The notes under the pieces were generated by a model. It saw only the letters and a program-made list of their open reading frames with translations. It ran no database searches and had not been told where the DNA came from. Below, in pieces: positions 8,845-12,475 of a stretch of 12,475 bases of DNA. The stretch covers positions 379,838 through 392,312 of the forward strand of contig NW_003101646.1 of NCBI RefSeq assembly GCF_000003855.2. Direction: 5' to 3'. Each line of letters opens with the position of its first letter. The first letter of the stretch is position 1. The translations under genes and the position numbers were made by a program. Origin of the DNA: Blastomyces gilchristii SLH14081. Taxonomy: Eukaryota; Ascomycota; Eurotiomycetes; Onygenales; Ajellomycetaceae.

Positions 8845-9716
8845 AGGTTAAGAAAATATATTAATCTATACTTCTTCTGTATTCTCTGACTCTAACATGG
8901 CTAGTGAGTGATATTATCGAAACAGAGAATGAGTATGGGACTATCCTGCTTATAAATATCTATGGCGGGGCCGTCAGTGATGGACAAATAACAATATCTG
9001 AATAATTAATAGAGGATTTTTCAACATAACTTTATTAAAAAACTCTATAATTATAGAAGATTTCAATGCACATTATATCTGATGAAATTCAGAATGCAAA
9101 AGAGTAGTAAGAGTGAATAAACTAGTTAAATGAACTTTTAAGCATTTAATAGATTTAGTTAACAAGTCTGATCAATAAATATTCTTTAGAAAAGCAATGA
9201 AACAGAAATCTATTATAGATCTAATCTTCATATTATAAAATCTAATTGAAAAAAGACTTATAAACTGATTTATTAATTTCAATAAGACATCAGAATCAGA
9301 TCATGATATTATTCAATTTAATATTAAACTAAGTGCAAAATAAATAAGTGAAAATCCTCTTCTCTCTAATCAGTTTAACTTTGAAAAAGCTCATTTAAAA
9401 GCAGTTGAAGAAAGTATAAAACTGTTAAAATCTGAAAAGTAGAGTAAGCTCTATTGAAATCTCAGTCAAGATATCTCAAATGAAATGCTTAAGAATAGAG
9501 AAAACCTGATTACATCTATTATTCTAACAAGTATTAGAGATAATATTTCAAAGAAGAAATCTTCTGAGTATTTCAAATCTTAATGAAATGAGAATATTAT
9601 ATCTAAAAGAAAACAATTAGTCACTGTTAGAAGAGATTAAAAGAATGATATAATATCTGATAAAGAGTTTAAAACTATCAGAAATGAATATTTTTCAGAT
9701 ATTAAAAGAGCTAAAA
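8845..9716 (+). pseudogene. LINE endonuclease (EEP fold) plus linker, plus strand
   Basis: A plus-strand reading gives TWLVSDIIETENEYGTILL then INIYGG (about 8893-8970), the ILxINVY-type strand of LINE apurinic endonucleases. IIIEDFNAH follows at 9047-9073 (the GDFN-H block with Gly changed to Glu), then SIIDLIF (9209-9229, SxIDLTF block) and ESDHD (9293-9307, GSDH block). From about 9045 to 9716 one frame runs without a frameshift for over 220 codons; its stops fall where Trp or Gln are expected (for example after FNAHYI). One phase change lies near 9000. The last part (RNEYFSDIKRAK) matches the basic linker before the RT. The reading breaks at 9716, where an inverted copy of its beginning starts. 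The orientation is opposite to the neighbouring RT. Confidence 0.85.
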
Positions 9717-9866
9717 CAGATATGTTATTCTCTTCAATGACTGGTTATATAGATATTGATAAGCTGTATAGTATCAAACTCATTCTCTGTATCTATAATA
9801 TTACTCACTAGCATATTAGAGTCAGATATAATATTAAATCTTAGATTAAATTAATATCTTAATCTC
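8845..9866. repeat. Inverted repeat, arms 8845-9000 and 9717-9866
   Basis: The reverse complement of 9717-9866 aligns with 8845-9000 (about 150 bp, diverged). Shared anchors include GCTAGTGAGT, CAGAGAATGAGT, AATATCTAT and ATATCTG. Both arms encode the same part of a LINE endonuclease (TENE...INIY), so this is an inverted duplication of coding DNA and not a pair of transposon termini. The loop is 716 bp. Confidence 0.85.
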
Positions 9867-9960
9867 TTTCTTTTATAGATTACCACTCTTGACTTTATCT
9901 CAGACTTTTGAGATAGAAAGTAGTAGTAGCTTGAATGAGAAATGATATATATTTACTCAG
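9717..9960 (-). pseudogene. LINE endonuclease N-terminal fragment, minus strand
   Basis: Minus-strand reading gives FYLKSLR, a region with SIKERD, then LTLICWLVSNIIDTENEFDT and INIY. These parallel the plus-strand endonuclease TLTWLVSDIIETENEYGT/INIY block by block. It has the orientation and position expected of the 5' part of the minus-strand LINE whose RT lies at 6778-8305, but it stops at 9717 against the inverted plus-strand piece. The catalytic GDFN and SDH blocks are absent from this fragment. Assignment from 9867 to 9960 is weaker than for the duplicated part. Confidence 0.65.
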
Positions 9961-9964
9961 TATC

Positions 9965-10001
9965 AAAAGTTGATTTCTGAAGAAGTATAAAATCAACTTT
10001 T
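9965..10001. repeat. Perfect 11-bp hairpin
   Basis: AAAAGTTGATT (9965-9975) pairs with AATCAACTTTT (9991-10001) across a 15-nt loop. The right arm runs into TTTAT. It resembles a terminator in form, but no transcription unit is evident here and it may be incidental. Confidence 0.6.
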
Positions 10002-10331
10002 TATTTCAATATAATTTGAAGATAAGAATAAATACAATTTAAGTTTCTATTCACATTGTTTTAAATAAATTTGATTTTTGAAGAGTTTTTAAACTTTTTT
10101 TATTATTTTTATTGTATATTCATACTAAAAGAGAGTAGAGATAGAGTAGAATCTAATCACTATTATCAGATAGTAGATTATAACTATTTTGAAAAGCAGA
10201 AATCTCAACTACTTGTATTCTATCTAGTTTATTATCAGAGTCATTTCTCAATTCTCTAATCTTAACAGATGTTTGAGAATTCAAATTCTGTTTATATTTA
10301 GCTGACGAATTGAAGTTTGAAGATTTAGATA
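10002..10331. other. Unassigned AT-rich sequence left of the hAT element
   Basis: I see no recognisable domain. A 62-codon open frame at 10071-10259 encodes a Phe/Tyr-rich sequence typical of AT-rich noncoding DNA. On the minus strand it could hold the most 5' part of the LINE, without supporting motifs. Confidence 0.4.
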
Positions 10332-10339
10332 TTTGAGAG
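10332..10339. repeat. Putative left target-site sequence of the hAT element
   Basis: TTTGAGAG directly precedes TAGACTGGCC. By analogy with the two MITEs flanked by 8-bp duplications, this should recur right of the element's other end, which lies beyond the window. Confidence 0.4.
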
Positions 10340-10437
10340 TAGACTGGCCGGCGGGACCATGAATTTCACATTTGATCCCATTTGATCTGGTCTCATACAT
10401 TTCTTGGCGTGAGTCCCACCAGGATCAAGCCTTAAAA
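10340..10437 (+). repeat. hAT terminus shared with the MITE family
   Basis: This 98-bp block matches 5263-5362 with about a dozen differences. It includes the terminal inverted repeat and the subterminal TTTGGTCCC-type motifs that are repeated further inside the MITE. Beyond it the two sequences are unrelated, so the MITEs keep this end but have replaced the interior. Confidence 0.9.
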
Positions 10438-10452
10438 AAATCTGAAAATGAA

Positions 10453-10471
10453 TCATTTCTGAGAGAAATGA
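10453..10471. repeat. Short perfect palindrome in the hAT subterminal region
   Basis: TCATTTCT-GAG-AGAAATGA, an 8-bp stem with a 3-nt loop. It may be a subterminal feature of the element or chance. Confidence 0.6.
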
Positions 10472-10629
10472 CATGAAAAATGACCAGATTTAATTCAAGA
10501 ACAGTGAAATGAGAGTAATTTCTCAGAATAAACTGTGAAAGATGATTATTCTCTCAAAATCAGAATGAAACTGAGACTGAAGATCAAAATCAGTCTCATT
10601 CAGTTCATTCAGTAATTGCTTATATAATC

Positions 10630-12475
10630 AGAATTTAGTAATGATTATTGATAACACTTATGAAACAACTAAATACATTCTTGTACAAGTTTATTCTTCA
10701 CTTTCTCATGAAAACTACACTTCTCTGATATACTGTGATCAGAGATATTAAAGTATCTAATAATTCTATATTTTATAATCATAAGTTTCTTGATTATTTC
10801 TTCTTGTAATTGTCCCTGATGATAGTGATAAATATCTTGACTTGAGTTGAACTTTCACTTTATTCTCATCTCTGTCAATGAAATTCTCAGAATATCACAC
10901 ATTATCAGTGCAATAGTTGAATATATACTCTTAACAATTTTTCATAACTCTAGAATTGATTTAGTGTGTAAATTTATCAGATCATCTTGAAGATAGCAGT
11001 CAAATTCAGTTTTATAAGCATGTAGTTTTACCTGATTTTCAGTTGTAATCAATGTATGCAAGTTCTGTTTCAAAGTTAGTATTACAGTTCTATGTAATAT
11101 GAAGTGTTATCAAAGATTGTTACTTACTAGAGAATTATATTTCACTGTCTTTACATCTCAAACATCTACTTGTTCAAATCTCTGATAGTTGACATTATAG
11201 CAGTCTCAGACTAATTTAATATATAAGTCTTATTTCTTCTCTATTCAATCTTGAGAAGTGTAGATATTAACTTAATAAGAGGAATCTAGTAGAGCTGCTA
11301 CAGTATAGTACTCTGCAAAAGATTGTTCAGTTTTACTGTAGTAATATATTAGTTTATCTCTTACAGTAATAATAGTCTGCACTATAGCATTATTTCAGAC
11401 TGAATTTCTTTTTAAGTGATTTAACTACTTCTCAAGATAAGTAAATAAACTATTATACACTTATCAGACTGACTGCAGCATTGATGTATAAGTGATTGAG
11501 ACTGTCTTTGTTATCTTATAAAACTGAAACAGTAAACTAATTACATATTTTAACTGAGTTCACTTCATATCAGAAAGTTTCAATATCTGAATCTTTTTCT
11601 AATCAGAGTGTTGCACTCAATGATTAATTATCTGACACAATCAAAGAGTCTGAACAGTTATCTTATATATTGAACTTCACTGTGATCTAACATTCTGTAT
11701 TATATTCAGTGATATAACTGATTTATTTATTTATTGAATATCATAGAATTGTTGTTGTTGTTTAGAGGAGATACAAATCATATTAACAATGTTTCAAATC
11801 TGTGATATTTAAATTATTAGTCAATCTATTCAGAATTAACAGTAGTATTATCAAAAAGTATTATTAAAAAACAATATTAAAAAGTGTTATTAAAAAACAT
11901 TATCTTTTATAAAGTAAATATAAAAGTTACTTGAGTAATCACTTTTATCTCATTCTCATTTCAAGAATCAGTCATCTCATTATTCATTATCTTGATATTA
12001 AGATTCTTTATCAGTGTTTACATCATAAGTTAAATTATATGAGTAATGTAGAAAATATAATCTTATTTATCATTTCAGAAATACAAAGTCAATTTTTGCT
12101 TCAAGCTCTTCATTATAGTGTAGTTATTCACAGCATTATCAGTTGTAATTATAAGAAGACTGAGACTAATATCTCAATAGTTATTTTTAATCACTGTTAT
12201 TAATATCTCTATCATATAATTCCCAGTATGACTACTGATTAATGATTCAAATTCAATTAATGTCTCTTGATAAGTTCAGTTCTCATTAATATAATAACAT
12301 ATAACTCTTATAAATATAGATTATTTGTACTAGTTCAGAAGTCTCACCAGAATCACGAATCAATCCCTAAGAGAACTGTCAGAGAACTTATTATTCACTC
12401 ATAGAATATTATTCTCAGCACCGGTGATAGAGAAACTCTTTATGTACATAAATAAATCAATCTCAGAGAAGAACA
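10630..12475 (-). pseudogene. hAT transposase, decayed; N-terminus outside window
   Basis: Minus-strand blocks follow hAT order: VNNKFSDSS; LLN*YK*S, the DxWTS strand; VICYYINENW; SSHTGNYM (12236-12213), the HTG block; TTDNAVNN (12146-12123), the first catalytic Asp; YITHIIQL, the C/H-IxNL block; RSQ*SS (11688-11671), the RWNST block; KLSDMK*TQLKYV (LTDDEW block); YYTVAALLDSSY (LDP block). The hATC dimerisation domain spans about 11007-10840 (YLQDDL, SILEL*K for the WW-K block, CDILRISLTEMR, KFNSSQD). The Glu of the family's ERxFS block reads Lys (10860-10858). From about 11800 to 10640 one phase holds, with about 20 stops mostly at Trp positions. 12420-11905 is in another phase. The usual BED finger would lie past the edge. 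Confidence 0.92.
11853..11904. repeat. 26-bp tandem duplication inside the hAT transposase
   Basis: Units 11853-11878 and 11879-11904 (AAAAAGTATTATTAAAAAAC... and AAAAAGTGTTATTAAAAAAC...) differ at only a few positions. They lie exactly between the two transposase halves that are in different phases. Twenty-six bases is not a multiple of three, and one extra unit accounts for the phase difference between the halves. Confidence 0.85.

Larger units (their letters stand above)
10340..12475 (-). mobile_element. hAT DNA transposon, truncated by the window edge
   Basis: The left terminus TAGACTGGCCGGCGGGACC and the following ~98 bp align with the first ~100 bp of the MITE at 5263, including ATGAATTTCAC, two TTTGATCCC/TTTGATCT-like motifs and CTTGGCGTGA. 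The differences are mainly transitions. Similarity ends in the A-run at about 10437. Inside, a hAT transposase relic runs on the minus strand, with its C-terminus nearest this end. The other terminus and target duplication lie beyond 12475. This is the likely source or close relative of the transposase that mobilised the MITEs. Confidence 0.88.

Noticed and set aside
8963..8995. GGCGGGGCCGTCAGTGATGGACAAATA as a possible Tc1/pogo terminal inverted repeat.
   Set aside because: It continues the LINE endonuclease reading (INIYGG...) and aligns with the inverted arm at 9717-9866 as coding DNA.
11931..12203. 90-codon open frame on the plus strand, the longest in the window.
   Set aside because: It is antisense to the hAT transposase TTDNA and YITHIIQL blocks and begins at TTG; a shadow frame.

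Overview
The window is extremely AT-rich, has almost no CpG outside a few short islets, and contains no intact gene. It reads as a graveyard of nested transposable elements decayed mainly by C-to-T/G-to-A transitions. That pattern fits an AT-rich, RIP-like compartment of a filamentous ascomycete (Pezizomycotina). This is inferred from composition and element families; no host gene confirms it. I found no tRNA, rRNA, CRISPR array or prokaryotic signal.

Layout: 1-865 is unassigned AT-rich sequence. 866-1138 is an LTR-like repeat joined to a left-truncated 506-bp-type MITE (1139-1589). About 1740-2233 reads as the charged C-terminal tail of a Fot1/pogo-type transposase. 2234-3861 is unassigned. 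3870-4374 is a second MITE, inverted, with a perfect 8-bp target-site duplication (TSD). 4383-5069 is unassigned apart from a microsatellite. About 5070-8305 is a minus-strand LINE ORF2 relic: reverse transcriptase, RNase H, CCHC finger and C-terminal tail. The third MITE (5263-5768, perfect 8-bp TSD) sits inside its coding sequence. 8306-8586 is the well-preserved second LTR-like copy. 8845-9716 is a plus-strand LINE endonuclease plus linker, ending at an inverted duplicate of its own beginning (9717-9866). From 10340 to beyond the window end lies a hAT DNA transposon. Its terminus matches the MITEs and its transposase runs on the minus strand (about 10630-12475).

The central result is that the three ~506-bp repeats are non-autonomous hAT elements sharing at least one end with the degraded hAT element on the right. 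The evidence is the shared terminus TAGACTGGCC, short terminal inverted repeats, 8-bp TSDs, and a LINE reading frame that resumes exactly across one insertion. Differences in GC retention give a relative chronology: the LINE decayed first, while the LTR at 8306 and the MITE at 5263 are much less mutated. Copy-to-copy differences suggest hypermutation that is not restricted to CpA.
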